Of a stretch of 64,000 bases of DNA, positions 25,602-35,948 are shown piece by piece. The stretch covers positions 62,001 through 126,000 of the forward strand of contig CAWEVI010000005.1 in assembly GCA_963812475.1 (NCBI GenBank), written 5' to 3'. A model generated the notes under the pieces. It ran no database searches, was not told the origin of the DNA, and saw only the letters and a list, made by a program, of their open reading frames with translations. Position numbers and translations under genes: made by a program. Source of the DNA: JAMXLO01 sp963812475. GTDB taxonomy: Bacteria > Pseudomonadota > Alphaproteobacteria > Acetobacterales > Acetobacteraceae. Positions within the stretch are counted from its first letter, which is position 1. Each line of letters opens with the position of its first letter.

Positions 25602-25907
25602 ATGAAGCTCGCCGCCGGTACGCTCGAGGACCGCATTCGCAAGCGCGCCTACTACCTTTGGGAGGCGGATGGCCGCCCACCAAACCGCGATGATGAGTTC
25701 TGGGAGCGCGCTCGTGAACTGATCGCGATCGAGGCCAACCCGACAGCGGGCCAGTTGCCGAATCCAATGATTCACGGCGATCCGGCTGGCCCGGAGCAAC
25801 CTGTCGAGCCCATCGAGGCGGCGGAGAACCAGGGCGAATTTCCCGCGCGTCTCACCGATCAGGGCGACCGCCAGGCCGCTCCGCGCCGCCGCAGTCGCAA
25901 GGCGTGA
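25602..25907 (+). CDS. DUF2934 protein
   Basis: 101 residues with the DUF2934 core IRKRAYYLWEADGRPPNRDD and FWERARELI, an amphipathic helical hairpin common in rhizobia and Acetobacteraceae. The tail is acidic, then basic (PRRRSRKA). AGGAG lies about ten bases before the ATG. The fold occurs in small stress-associated or DNA-proximal proteins; no function is proven. The frame is open to 25431, but that part has no family similarity. Confidence 0.75.
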   Translation: MKLAAGTLEDRIRKRAYYLWEADGRPPNRDDEFWERARELIAIEANPTAGQLPNPMIHGDPAGPEQPVEPIEAAENQGEFPARLTDQGDRQAAPRRRSRKA

Positions 25908-25997
25908 TGCAGCGCGGCCAGATACGAAGATGGGCGGCTCGACACCGCCCATCATAGCTTCAGCGTCGCGCGCGACAGATGTCACGCCCCGGTCCAA

Positions 25998-26480
25998 TCA
26001 CGCATTGGTGTAGCGGTACTCGGGCATGCCCTCCAGCGAAGCCTTCGTCGCTCCCGGCATGACAATCCGATCATTATCGATCTTGAGCTGGTCAAATGGC
26101 ACCGAGACAAGCTTGCTGCCCATCCCCAGAAACCCGCCGACCGAAATCACCGCGGTGCCAGCCTTGTGATCATTGTCGTTCATCAGGACGTCATCGACCG
26201 ACCCGATGGATTGATCCTGATCGTTGTACACACTGGCGCCCACCACCTTGCTCGCACGTACCTGGTGGTCGGCCGTGAAGTATTTCAGCGCGTTCGCGGT
26301 GGACATCGCGACGGGCGCGTTCGACCCCACGCCCTGGCTGGCCGGACGGCTGTTGGTCATGCCGGGTGACGGAGGCGCGGAAGTGGCGGTGCCAGGTGCC
26401 GTGGTCGTCTGTGCCAGGACTGGCCACGCAATCAGCGCCGTCGTGGCGATCATCGTTCCGATCGAAGCGTGTCTTGTCAT
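25998..26480 (-). CDS. Exported PRC-barrel domain protein
   Basis: 160 residues with a signal peptide (MTRHASIGTMIATTALIAWPVLAQ), a Pro/Ser/Thr-rich linker and one PRC-barrel domain (residues about 72-155: VRASKVVGASVYNDQDQSIG, SVDDVLMN, GTAVISVGGFLGMGSKLVSV). Such periplasmic PRC proteins are often stress-induced. An ATG six codons upstream is possible; neither has a good ribosome site. It is divergent from ku. Confidence 0.8.
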   Translation of the reverse strand: MTRHASIGTMIATTALIAWPVLAQTTTAPGTATSAPPSPGMTNSRPASQGVGSNAPVAMSTANALKYFTADHQVRASKVVGASVYNDQDQSIGSVDDVLMNDNDHKAGTAVISVGGFLGMGSKLVSVPFDQLKIDNDRIVMPGATKASLEGMPEYRYTNA

Positions 26481-26659
26481 GGTTGTGACCTGTCTCATGT
26501 TAGGACGTGCAACGAACGGCTCAGGCGGTTGGCAGTTGCGCTCGGTTCGGGAACAAAAGAACGTGCGGCCCCGAACTGACATCGCGTGCGGGCCTTTGCT
26601 GGCAGGAACCCGACAACGACACCAGCTGACAGGCTGGCTTGCACACCCAGGAGGCGAAG

Positions 26660-27547
26660 ATGGCGGAGCGATCGGTCTGGCGCGGACACTTGCGGCTTGC
26701 CCTGGTGAGTTGTCCCGTGGCCCTGCACAGCGTGTTGCGCGCCAGCGGCGATCTCCGCTTCCATTTCATCAACCCCAAGACCGGCAACCGCGTGCGCATG
26801 GTGACGCAGGATGCCGAGACGGACGCGGAAGTATCGCGACGCGACCTCGTGAAAGGCTACGAATTTGAGAAGGATCGTTACGTGCTGCTGGACGATGAAG
26901 ATTTCGAGAGCGCAAAGATTGAAACGTCCTCGACGATGACGATCGACAAGTTTGTCGTACGCGACGCGATCCATCCGATCTATTTCGATACCAGCTACTA
27001 TATGGTGCCGGATGGCGAGGCGGGACAGGATGTCTACGTGGTGCTGCGAGACGCCATCGTGCAATCGGGGCGGGCGGCGTTGTCCCGGGTGGTGATCTCA
27101 CGCCGGGAACGCGCAGTGGCGATCCTGCCGCTGGAAAAAGGCATGGTGCTGCACACGCTGCATGAGCCTCGCGACCTCTACGACCATGCCAAGCTGTTCG
27201 ACCGCATATCTGATGCCCGTCCCGACGGCGAGATGGTGAAGCTCGCCACCCAGTTGATCGATCGACAAGAGGGAAAATTCGCACCGGCCGACCTGGAGGA
27301 TCGCTATGAAGCCCGGCTGCGGCAGGTAATCGATGCCAAGCTGAAGGGCGAAGGGATCGCGCCGGAAGAGCCGGCGACGCCGAGGGCCGACAATGTGATC
27401 GATCTTATGGCGGCGTTGAAGCGAAGCCTTGGTCAGGACGAAAAACAGCATGCCCGATCGCGAGCCATCCCCGAAAAACCCAAGTCAGCGCCATCGCGGA
27501 AGACCAAATCTCCGAGGAAGCGCGTTGCGGGACGCAAGCGCGCCTGA
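26660..27547 (+). CDS. ku: Non-homologous end-joining protein Ku
   Basis: Homodimeric DNA-end-binding protein that recruits LigD. 295 residues: SVWRGHLRLALVSCPVALH start, IHPIYFDTSYYMVPD and KGMVLHTLHEPRDLYDH are Ku-core blocks, and the tail after residue 240 is Lys/Arg-rich (SRKTKSPRKRVAGRKRA), as in mycobacterial and rhizobial Ku. AGGAGG is five bases from this ATG, deciding the start. No ligD lies in the window, so the partner ligase must be elsewhere. Confidence 0.92.
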   Translation: MAERSVWRGHLRLALVSCPVALHSVLRASGDLRFHFINPKTGNRVRMVTQDAETDAEVSRRDLVKGYEFEKDRYVLLDDEDFESAKIETSSTMTIDKFVVRDAIHPIYFDTSYYMVPDGEAGQDVYVVLRDAIVQSGRAALSRVVISRRERAVAILPLEKGMVLHTLHEPRDLYDHAKLFDRISDARPDGEMVKLATQLIDRQEGKFAPADLEDRYEARLRQVIDAKLKGEGIAPEEPATPRADNVIDLMAALKRSLGQDEKQHARSRAIPEKPKSAPSRKTKSPRKRVAGRKRA

Positions 27548-27551
27548 CAAT

Positions 27552-27594
27552 CGGTTCAGAACCGGCGTCGACGACAGCGCGGCCTGACGGCCGC
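27552..27594. terminator. Hairpins between the convergent ku and rne genes
   Basis: CGGTT-CAG-AACCG (27552-27564) and GCGGCC-TGAC-GGCCGC (27579-27594) fill the 46 bp between the two stops; the second just reaches the rne stop codon. Such a pair could terminate both transcripts, though no U-run is present. Confidence 0.4.
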
Positions 27595-30497
27595 TACCGG
27601 CGCCACCAACCGCGCTTTCGCTCCACGAGTGGCGCCTCGCCGTTGCCGATCACAATCGGCTTGATCACCGGTTCCGGCTCCTCCTTGTCCATCGCGACAA
27701 GCTGCGACGCGGGTTCCTCTGGAGGCTCCATGACCGGTACCGCCGCCACCGGCTCCGCCGCACTCGGTTCGGCCGGGGCAGACCGTGGTTCCGCCATCAT
27801 GGCTGGCTCGAGTTCCGGCTCCGGTGCCATCCGAGGCTCCTGAAGCGCGGCACTGACGGGCACGGCTGAGGTCTCCTCGACGCGGTCCATCACGTCGAAG
27901 ATATCGAAGGCGTCGCCGCCGAACGGATTGGCCGGCGTGGGGCCGGTGTAAGTCGGTGGCAGATCCGGCTGGTCGGCTCCCGGTTCTGCATGCGACGGCA
28001 TCACACCATCCGTGCCATCCGCCCGACGCCGGCGGCCGCCGCGACGACCACGACGACGACCGCGAGGTTCGTCCTCGGCGGCAACAGCCTCGGCATGCTC
28101 CGGCACGCCTTCGATGTGTGTCTCCGCAGCTTCGGCTTCGCTGGCCTCCAACGGTGGGGGTTCACCGGGTACGGTCGGCTCGGCCACGCTTGCGGGGGAA
28201 GTCTCGTCGCGGTGTCCGCCACGCCGCCGCCGTCGCCGCCGCCGATGGCTGCGCTCGGCCTCCTCGGCGGTCTCGCCAAAGTCCCCGACCGCCGCCACCA
28301 CTTCACCGGTGTCCTCGACTGCGTCCGCTCCAACCTCGACCCGCTCGGTTATGACGACATCTGGTTCCTCGGCCTCGACTTCGTCAGCATCAGCAACTGC
28401 CGCCGCCGGCATCGGCAAGGCCGGATGCATGTCTTGCGTGATGACGGGCGTCACGTCTCCCGCCACCTGTGGCTTCACGCGATCGATGCGGAACTGCGAC
28501 GCCATCTGTCCCTCGTCGCCGAGGCAGACCACCTGCATCGCATAGCGCGCCTCGATCTCAGCCAATCGCTCGCGCTTGTGATTGAGAATGTAGAGCGCCA
28601 CCGGCACCGCCATGTAGACAACGATCTCCGCCGCGCGGCGCTTCGCCCCCTCCTCCTCGACACCACGCAGCACATGGATCGCTGCGCTCTCCGTCGAACG
28701 CACGTGTCCGGTGCCGCCGCAATGCTGGCAAGCAATGAAGCTTGTCTCGGCGAGCGACGGACGCAATCTCTGGCGGCTCATTTCCATGAGGCCGAAATGG
28801 CTGATGTGGCCGACCTGGATGCGGGCCCGGTCGTTCTTCAGCGCCTCCTTCAGTCGACGTTCGACCATGGCGTTGTGCTTTTTCGACTCCATGTCGATGA
28901 AGTCGATGACGATCAGACCGGCGAGATCGCGGAGGCGCAGCTGCCGGGCCACTTCGTCCGCGGCCTCGGTGTTCGTGCGCAGCGCCGTCTCCTCGATGCC
29001 GCGCTCGCGCGTCGAACGGCCGGAGTTGACGTCGATCGCCACCAGCGCCTCGGTCTGGTTGATCACCAGGTAGCCGCCGGAGCGAAGCTGCACGATGGGC
29101 TGCAGCATCCCGTCGAGCTGCGCCTCCACCGAATATTTCGCGAACAACGGCTGACCGCCACCCTGGGATGTCGTTGAATCGCGCCAGAGCTGCACCTTCT
29201 TGGCGTGGCTGGGCATCAACATCCGCATGAATTCGTGCGCCGCACGCCAGCCCTCCTCGCCGTCCACCTGGATTTCATCGATGTCGCGCGAGTACACGTC
29301 GCGGATCGCGCGCTTGATGAGGCTGGCTTCCTCGTAGATCAGCGCAGGAGCGACGGACTTCAGCGTGTGCTCGCGAATGTCGTCCCAGAGCCGCAGCAGG
29401 TATTCGCAGTCGCGCCTGATCTCCGGCTTGGGGCGGTTGGCGCCAGCAGTGCGCACGATCAGGCCCATGCCGGCGGGGATATCCAGTTCGGCGATGATAT
29501 CCTTGAGCCGGCGACGATCAGTGGCCGAGGTGATCTTGCGCGAAATACCCCCGCCGCGCGGTGAATTGGGCATCAGCACGCAGAACCGTCCGGCGAGCGA
29601 GATATAGGTGGTCAGTGCCGCGCCCTTCGTGCCGCGCTCCTCCTTCACGACCTGCACCAGAAGGATTTGCCGGCGCCTGATCACCTCCTGGATCTTGTAG
29701 TTGCGCAGGAAACGCGACTGGATCCGCCGGTCGCGCGCCTCATCGCCGCCTTCGCCTTCGCCGCCCATTGTCTCGGGCGGCGGTTGCTCGGGGATCTGTT
29801 CGCCAGCCGACCAGGCTTCGGTGCCGGTCGCCAAGGCTTCCCGATCGGCTGCTTCCGCAATCTCCCGCACAGGCACGTCGGGCGGTGGGTCGGAGGGCTC
29901 TGCCGTTGCGAACCCGTCCGTGTCTGCCGCCCGGGGTGGCGCGGATTCCGCTGGCGTATCCAATTCGGCCGGCATGCTCTCGCTGGCGATGGCGGCCGGC
30001 TGGGCGGGACGATCGTCCGGTTCCGGTGCGACGGCATCGAACCCGAACGGCTGGGTGTGGTCTGGTTCGACGGGCGGGTCAGCCGCAGTCTGTGGTGCCT
30101 CGGCTTCCGAATCGTGCCATTCGGCATCGATCACGGTTCCCTCGGACGGTCCCGCTTGATTGGGCTCCAATTCCGCCGCGCGGTCTTCTGCCTCCTCCTC
30201 GCGGCGCGCATCCTCCGCCTGCATCTCGATCAGGCGTTGCCGATCGGCGACGGGTATCTGGTAGTAGTCTGGGTGGATCTCGTCGAACGCGAGGAAGCCG
30301 TGGCGGTTGCCGCCATATTCGACGAACGCCGCCTGCAGGCTTGGCTCTACCCGGACAACCTTGGCGAGGTAGATGTTGCCCTTGAGTTGTTTCTTGGTCG
30401 CCGTCTCAACGTCGAAGTCTTCCAGTCGGCTACCATCCAGTACGACGACGCGGGTTTCCTCCGCGTGCGTTGCATCGATCAGCATGCGCTTGGTCAT
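27594..30497 (-). CDS. rne: Ribonuclease E
   Basis: Essential endoribonuclease and degradosome scaffold for mRNA decay and rRNA processing. 967 residues: S1 domain start (KGNIYLAKVVRVEPSLQAAFV) split by an acidic insertion of about 170 residues (from MQAEDARREEEAED), then the DNase I-like catalytic part with Asp489 (VAIDVNSG) and Asp532 (IVIDFIDM), Zn-link Cys590-x-x-Cys593 (CQHCGGTGH) and a long low-complexity tail with basic RNA-binding patches (RRRRRRGGHRDE, RRGRRGGRRRR). The S1 insertion is typical of alphaproteobacteria. Its leader is a long structured spacer shared with amiC. Confidence 0.95.
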   Translation of the reverse strand: MTKRMLIDATHAEETRVVVLDGSRLEDFDVETATKKQLKGNIYLAKVVRVEPSLQAAFVEYGGNRHGFLAFDEIHPDYYQIPVADRQRLIEMQAEDARREEEAEDRAAELEPNQAGPSEGTVIDAEWHDSEAEAPQTAADPPVEPDHTQPFGFDAVAPEPDDRPAQPAAIASESMPAELDTPAESAPPRAADTDGFATAEPSDPPPDVPVREIAEAADREALATGTEAWSAGEQIPEQPPPETMGGEGEGGDEARDRRIQSRFLRNYKIQEVIRRRQILLVQVVKEERGTKGAALTTYISLAGRFCVLMPNSPRGGGISRKITSATDRRRLKDIIAELDIPAGMGLIVRTAGANRPKPEIRRDCEYLLRLWDDIREHTLKSVAPALIYEEASLIKRAIRDVYSRDIDEIQVDGEEGWRAAHEFMRMLMPSHAKKVQLWRDSTTSQGGGQPLFAKYSVEAQLDGMLQPIVQLRSGGYLVINQTEALVAIDVNSGRSTRERGIEETALRTNTEAADEVARQLRLRDLAGLIVIDFIDMESKKHNAMVERRLKEALKNDRARIQVGHISHFGLMEMSRQRLRPSLAETSFIACQHCGGTGHVRSTESAAIHVLRGVEEEGAKRRAAEIVVYMAVPVALYILNHKRERLAEIEARYAMQVVCLGDEGQMASQFRIDRVKPQVAGDVTPVITQDMHPALPMPAAAVADADEVEAEEPDVVITERVEVGADAVEDTGEVVAAVGDFGETAEEAERSHRRRRRRRRGGHRDETSPASVAEPTVPGEPPPLEASEAEAAETHIEGVPEHAEAVAAEDEPRGRRRGRRGGRRRRADGTDGVMPSHAEPGADQPDLPPTYTGPTPANPFGGDAFDIFDVMDRVEETSAVPVSAALQEPRMAPEPELEPAMMAEPRSAPAEPSAAEPVAAVPVMEPPEEPASQLVAMDKEEPEPVIKPIVIGNGEAPLVERKRGWWRR

Positions 30498-31125
30498 CTA
30501 GTCCTGAACTCCGATGAGCCGCCCGGCACTGTCGCACGGGCCCCATCGGGGCACCCGCCGGCGGGCAGCTGAATAGGCGTGTGAGAAAGGGGCGGCCCGT
30601 CCGCTCAAGGATCGGAAAATCGTCCGGCCGAACGCGACGGAAGCATATCATCCCGTCGTTGAAGATGGGTGTTGCCGACGAATTGGTTAGGGTTGGCCCT
30701 GCGGCAATCATGATTTCGGCGATCTTCGGTCCCTGGCATCGGGCGTGTGTTCCGTTGGGGAACACCCCCGGGTGAAAGCGAGCTTCTGCCAGCCCTTCTG
30801 GGCAGGCCGACCCAGCGCGCTCGCCTGTGTCCAGACAGGGGCGCGACGCAGGCGGTGACACGGCAGCGGCGGACGCCGACCCTCCCCCGGACCTGTCCAG
30901 CCGAACCAGGCGTCCAGCCGGACCGCGGGCCATCGCTTCCGCCGGAGCACAACCGGGGCGGCGGGTGATCCGCCTCCCCCGACAGCGCCACCGGAGCGAG
31001 CCGGACCATGAAGCAATCCGGCCGCTTCCGCAAGCAATGCTTGGTTCAAAGGAGAGCACTCAATGAACCAGCCGTAATCAACGGGGAACGTGCAATTCTG
31101 CATCCGATCTGTTAAATAACCCTCC
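30498..31125. other. Long structured spacer between rne and amiC
   Basis: 628 bp with no convincing protein. Very GC-rich, with several hairpins: CCCGCC-GGCGGG palindrome near 30553, GTGTTCC-GTTGG-GGAACAC (30747-30765), and CAAGCA-A-TGCTTG (31031-31043). Near amiC a ribosome site AAAGGAG and a four-codon frame ATG-AAC-CAG-CCG-TAA (31063-31077) lie inside a stem. It probably contains the rne 5' leader; rne leaders carry autoregulation elements in enterobacteria. A separate structured RNA cannot be excluded. Confidence 0.5.
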
Positions 31126-32031
31126 ATGCTGCCCTGCGCTCCGGTCACGCGCCGCCTGCTTCTCGGCCGCCTCGGCACCGGCACCGGGATTATTGGCACC
31201 TTCCTGCTGCCCGGCTGGATGCATGGCGCTCTCGCGGCGGCACCAGCGCAGTCCCCCACCCAAGCAAAAGCTCCCGCGCTGCCATCACGTCAGTCCGTCA
31301 GGCCACCGGCGCCTCTGGTGATGCTGGACCCGGGACATGGCGGCAAAGATCCGGGCGCGATCGGTCTGTCGGGCACATACGAGAAGCAGGTATCGCTCGC
31401 CACCGCGTTTGAACTGAAGCGCCAGTTGGAGGCCGGCGGTCGCTACCGCGTGGCGCTGACCCGGGCGCGTGATGTGTTCGTCCCGCTGGACGACCGGGTG
31501 GCGAAGGCACAGGCATCCGGCGCCGCCTTGTTTGTTTCGATGCACGCCGATGCGCTGTCGGACCATGCGGTTCGCGGCGCCAGCGTCTATACCCTGGCGA
31601 ATACAGCATCGGATGCGCAGACTGCGGCACTGGCGCAACGAGAAAACAGCGCCGACCGATTCGCCGGGTCAGGCTGGCGCAATACCCCCCCGGAGGTATC
31701 GCGCATCCTCGCCAGCCTGGTGCGGCAGGAAACGCGAATCGGTTCCGGACGGCTATCGCGCAGCCTGGTGGGCAGTCTCGACCAGGATCTTCCGATGCTG
31801 CCCAATCCCGAGCGCCATGCCGGTTTCGTTGTGCTGAAGGCCGTCGATATTCCCAGTGTTCTGGTGGAGATGGGTTTCATGTCCAACCGGAATGACGAGG
31901 CGGAACTGCGCCGTCCTGAACATCGCGCGCGCGTCGCAGAGGCGATGAAGCGTGCCGTTGATGGGTATTTCGCGGCCGTTGCCCGCATGGCCGACGTCGA
32001 TCGCGTGACAACAAAGGGTGGGATCGCGTGA
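31126..32031 (+). CDS. amiC: N-acetylmuramoyl-L-alanine amidase, Tat-exported
   Basis: Zinc amidase that cleaves septal peptidoglycan to separate daughter cells. 301 residues: a leader with twin arginines (TRRLLLGRLG, residues 8-17) and hydrophobic core, then an Amidase_3 domain with Zn ligands His71 (DPGHGGKDPG), Glu86 (GTYEK) and His140 (VSMHADA), and catalytic Glu248 (VLVEMGFMSN). It lacks the usual AMIN domain but is otherwise complete. It heads the run with mrcA and prfB. The symbol is by family, not strict orthology. Confidence 0.88.
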   Translation: MLPCAPVTRRLLLGRLGTGTGIIGTFLLPGWMHGALAAAPAQSPTQAKAPALPSRQSVRPPAPLVMLDPGHGGKDPGAIGLSGTYEKQVSLATAFELKRQLEAGGRYRVALTRARDVFVPLDDRVAKAQASGAALFVSMHADALSDHAVRGASVYTLANTASDAQTAALAQRENSADRFAGSGWRNTPPEVSRILASLVRQETRIGSGRLSRSLVGSLDQDLPMLPNPERHAGFVVLKAVDIPSVLVEMGFMSNRNDEAELRRPEHRARVAEAMKRAVDGYFAAVARMADVDRVTTKGGIA

Positions 32032-32097
32032 AAAGGATGACTGGCTAGCGTTCTCGTCGCTGGTCGTTTTTCGCGAAATGGTCCATATCGCAACATC

Positions 32098-34746
32098 ATG
32101 AAGGAACCCCTGACCGCAGGCGAGCCGTTGGCGCAGCCACCCGATGGCGCCCGACGTGGGCAGCGCACGACCCAGGCTGTCGCGCGACGACCGCGCCGCG
32201 GGCGGATACGCCGGTTTCTGCGCGGCGTGGTCGGCGGCGTGCTCGGTGTGGGCATGCTGGTGGCGCTGCTGGCCGGCGCCGGCGGCTATTTCGCGTGGCT
32301 TCGCTTCAGCGCCGACCTGCCGAACGTGGACGGGCTGCGCAACTACCAGCCGCCGGTGATGAGCCGGGTCTATGCCGGCGATGCGCGGCTGATGGCCGAA
32401 CTCGCCGCGGAACGCCGCATCTTCGTGCCCTATTCCGCGGTGCCGGAAGTGGTGAAGCAGGCTTTCGTTTCGGCGGAGGATCAGAACTTCTGGATGCACA
32501 AAGGCGTCGATCCGATGGCGATCATGCGCGCCGGCGTGTTCGATCTGACGCACATGGGCCAGGGACGCCGGCCGGTCGGCGCCTCGACCATCACCCAGCA
32601 GGTCGCCAAGAACATGCTGCTGGACAACCAGGTCTCGCTCGCCCGCAAGGCGCGTGAGGCGATCCTGGCGATGCGGATCGAGCAGAACCTCTCCAAGGAG
32701 CGTATCCTCGAACTGTACCTCAACGAGATCTATCTTGGGATGGGTTCGTATGGGGTGGTGGCGGCCGCACAGGCCTATTTCAACAAGCCGCTGGACAAAC
32801 TGACCCTTTCCGAGGCCGCCTTCCTCGCTGCCTTGCCGAAAGCACCCAACAACTACAACCCGTTTCGCTTCCCCGAGGCGGCGAAGGCTCGGCGCGACTG
32901 GGTGCTGGACCGGATGGCGGAGGACCATGTCATCCAGGCGACACAGGCGGTTGCCGCCAAGGCAGAGCCCATTATTCCGGCGGAGTTCCGCCGGCCCCAG
33001 CCGCTTCCCGGTGCGGATTGGTTCGCTGAGGAGGTACGCCGCGAACTCATTGGTCGGTTCGGTGCCGATGTGACGACACAGGGCGGGCTCATGGTGCGCA
33101 CCAGTCTTGATCCCGCGCTACAGGCCGTGGCCGAGAAAGCCGTGCGCGACGGGCTGCTTGCGTACGATCGCAAGATGGGTGGCTGGCGGGGTCCGGTCCT
33201 GCATGTCGAAGGGGGGGCCGGGCTGGCGAAGAACTGGGCCGAGCCGCTTTCGCAGGTCGCCAGACCGCAGGGCATGCTACCGGACTGGAAGCTTGCCGTC
33301 GTGTTGGAGGCTTCCGATACGGAGGCAAGAGTCGGCTGGCTCGACGCGGCCGGACAGAGCGCGGGCCAGACACCGCAGCAACACACCGGCATGATGCCGC
33401 TGTCCGATCTGTCCTGGGCGCGATCGATCAAGGACGGCAAGCCGGGGCCGGCGCCGCGGCGCATCGCGGACGTCGCAGTGCCAGGCGACGTATTGATGGT
33501 GGAACCGGTTGCCACTGCCCAGATTGCGCAATCGTCAAAGAGCGCAACCTCGACGCCAGACATTAAGGGCAAACCTGCGCAGGTCGCGCAGCAGCGCGTG
33601 GATCTGCGACAAATTCCGACTGTCCAGGGCGCACTGGTCTCGCTCGACCCCAGGACCGGACGGGTGCTCGCATTGGTCGGTGGCTGGAGTTTCGAGGGCA
33701 GTCAGTTCAACCGCGCCACTCAGGCGCAGCGCCAACCCGGCTCCAGTTTCAAGCCGTTCGTCTATCTGACGGCACTGGAGAAGGGCGTCTCCCCCAGCCA
33801 GCGGTTCCTTGACGCGCCCGTCGTGATGGACATGGGCGCGGCGGGCCGGTGGCGGCCGAACAATTTCGAGATGGAATTCGGCGGCCCGACGCCGTTGCGC
33901 ATCGCGTTGGAACGTTCGCTGAATCTCGTGACGTTGCGCGTGGCACAGAGCGTCGGCATGGAGGCGATCGCTCAAACGGCGATTGCCTTCCATGAGGTGG
34001 ATCAGATGCCGCGCGTGTTGCCCGCCGCGCTCGGCGCAGTGAGCACCACCGTGCTCCGGGAGGCCGCCGCCTATGCCGGCCTGGACGAGGGCGGGCGTGA
34101 GGTGATCCCATCGCTCATCGACAGCGTCCAGGATCGCGATGGCCACGTGGTCTGGCGGCCGTCGGCCATCGCGTGCGACAACTGCACCGACCAGGCGAAC
34201 ACGCCGCAACTGGCTGATCTGCGAAAGGAAATCGCCGATCCGGCCAGCGTGTTCCAGCTTGTCACCATGATGCAGGGCGTGACGACGCGGCCCGGCGCCA
34301 CAGGCGTGAAGGTGGCGGCGGGACTCGGGCATCCGATCGCCGGCAAGACCGGCACGACGCAGGATTTCACCGACGCCTGGTTCTCTGGCTTCACCCCGGA
34401 TCTGGTGACCACGGTGTGGGTCGGTTACGACAACCCCGCGACGCTTGGAAACAACGAGACCGGCGCAGCCCTCGCCGGACCGATCTGGCACGACTTCATG
34501 GCCGTCGCGTTGAAGAACCGGCCGGTGCTGACGTTCCAGCAGCCGCCCGGCGTCACGATGGCGGCCTGGGACACGGGTTCGGGCACCGTGACCGATGCAT
34601 TCAAGCCAGATCAGGTGCCAGGCGCCTCCCACCCGATTGGCGGCGCGGTCACAAGCGATGCGGCGCCGGCGGATGGCGCGACGCCGGCCGGGGCGACACA
34701 GGCGGTGCATGGCGGAGTCGACAGCAGCATGGGCGGGCTGTATTAG
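32098..34746 (+). CDS. mrcA: Penicillin-binding protein 1A, bifunctional
   Basis: Polymerises and cross-links peptidoglycan. 882 residues: basic cytoplasmic tail, anchor helix (about 42-68), GT51 glycosyltransferase with Glu127 (FVSAEDQNFW) and STITQQVAKNMLL, an OB-like insert, then the transpeptidase with Ser549-x-x-Lys552 (GSSFKP), Ser607-x-Asn609 (RSLNLV) and KTGT at 750-753. All motifs are intact. A Pro/Ala-rich tail ends it. It follows amiC by 66 bp; no strong ribosome site is visible. Confidence 0.95.
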   Translation: MKEPLTAGEPLAQPPDGARRGQRTTQAVARRPRRGRIRRFLRGVVGGVLGVGMLVALLAGAGGYFAWLRFSADLPNVDGLRNYQPPVMSRVYAGDARLMAELAAERRIFVPYSAVPEVVKQAFVSAEDQNFWMHKGVDPMAIMRAGVFDLTHMGQGRRPVGASTITQQVAKNMLLDNQVSLARKAREAILAMRIEQNLSKERILELYLNEIYLGMGSYGVVAAAQAYFNKPLDKLTLSEAAFLAALPKAPNNYNPFRFPEAAKARRDWVLDRMAEDHVIQATQAVAAKAEPIIPAEFRRPQPLPGADWFAEEVRRELIGRFGADVTTQGGLMVRTSLDPALQAVAEKAVRDGLLAYDRKMGGWRGPVLHVEGGAGLAKNWAEPLSQVARPQGMLPDWKLAVVLEASDTEARVGWLDAAGQSAGQTPQQHTGMMPLSDLSWARSIKDGKPGPAPRRIADVAVPGDVLMVEPVATAQIAQSSKSATSTPDIKGKPAQVAQQRVDLRQIPTVQGALVSLDPRTGRVLALVGGWSFEGSQFNRATQAQRQPGSSFKPFVYLTALEKGVSPSQRFLDAPVVMDMGAAGRWRPNNFEMEFGGPTPLRIALERSLNLVTLRVAQSVGMEAIAQTAIAFHEVDQMPRVLPAALGAVSTTVLREAAAYAGLDEGGREVIPSLIDSVQDRDGHVVWRPSAIACDNCTDQANTPQLADLRKEIADPASVFQLVTMMQGVTTRPGATGVKVAAGLGHPIAGKTGTTQDFTDAWFSGFTPDLVTTVWVGYDNPATLGNNETGAALAGPIWHDFMAVALKNRPVLTFQQPPGVTMAAWDTGSGTVTDAFKPDQVPGASHPIGGAVTSDAAPADGATPAGATQAVHGGVDSSMGGLY

Positions 34747-34776
34747 CCGCGCCTTCTTTTGGACCGCGAGCGAACA

Positions 34777-35908
<1,132 letters not shown>

Positions 35909-35948
35909 TTTTCATCCGCCGTTTACGCGGCTGGCCGATGTTCTGCGC

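Noticed and set aside
26545..26565. LexA box before ku (GAAC...GAAC)
   Set aside because: The two GAAC copies are four bases apart, not seven, so it does not match the SOS consensus.
28000..29600. Long plus-strand frames opposite rne
   Set aside because: Shadow frames of the low-complexity RNase E sequence; no independent motif or ribosome site.
30430..31259. Minus-strand frames covering the rne-amiC spacer
   Set aside because: Low-complexity Arg/Gly/Pro composition, overlap with both rne and amiC, no domain; a structured leader explains the region better.
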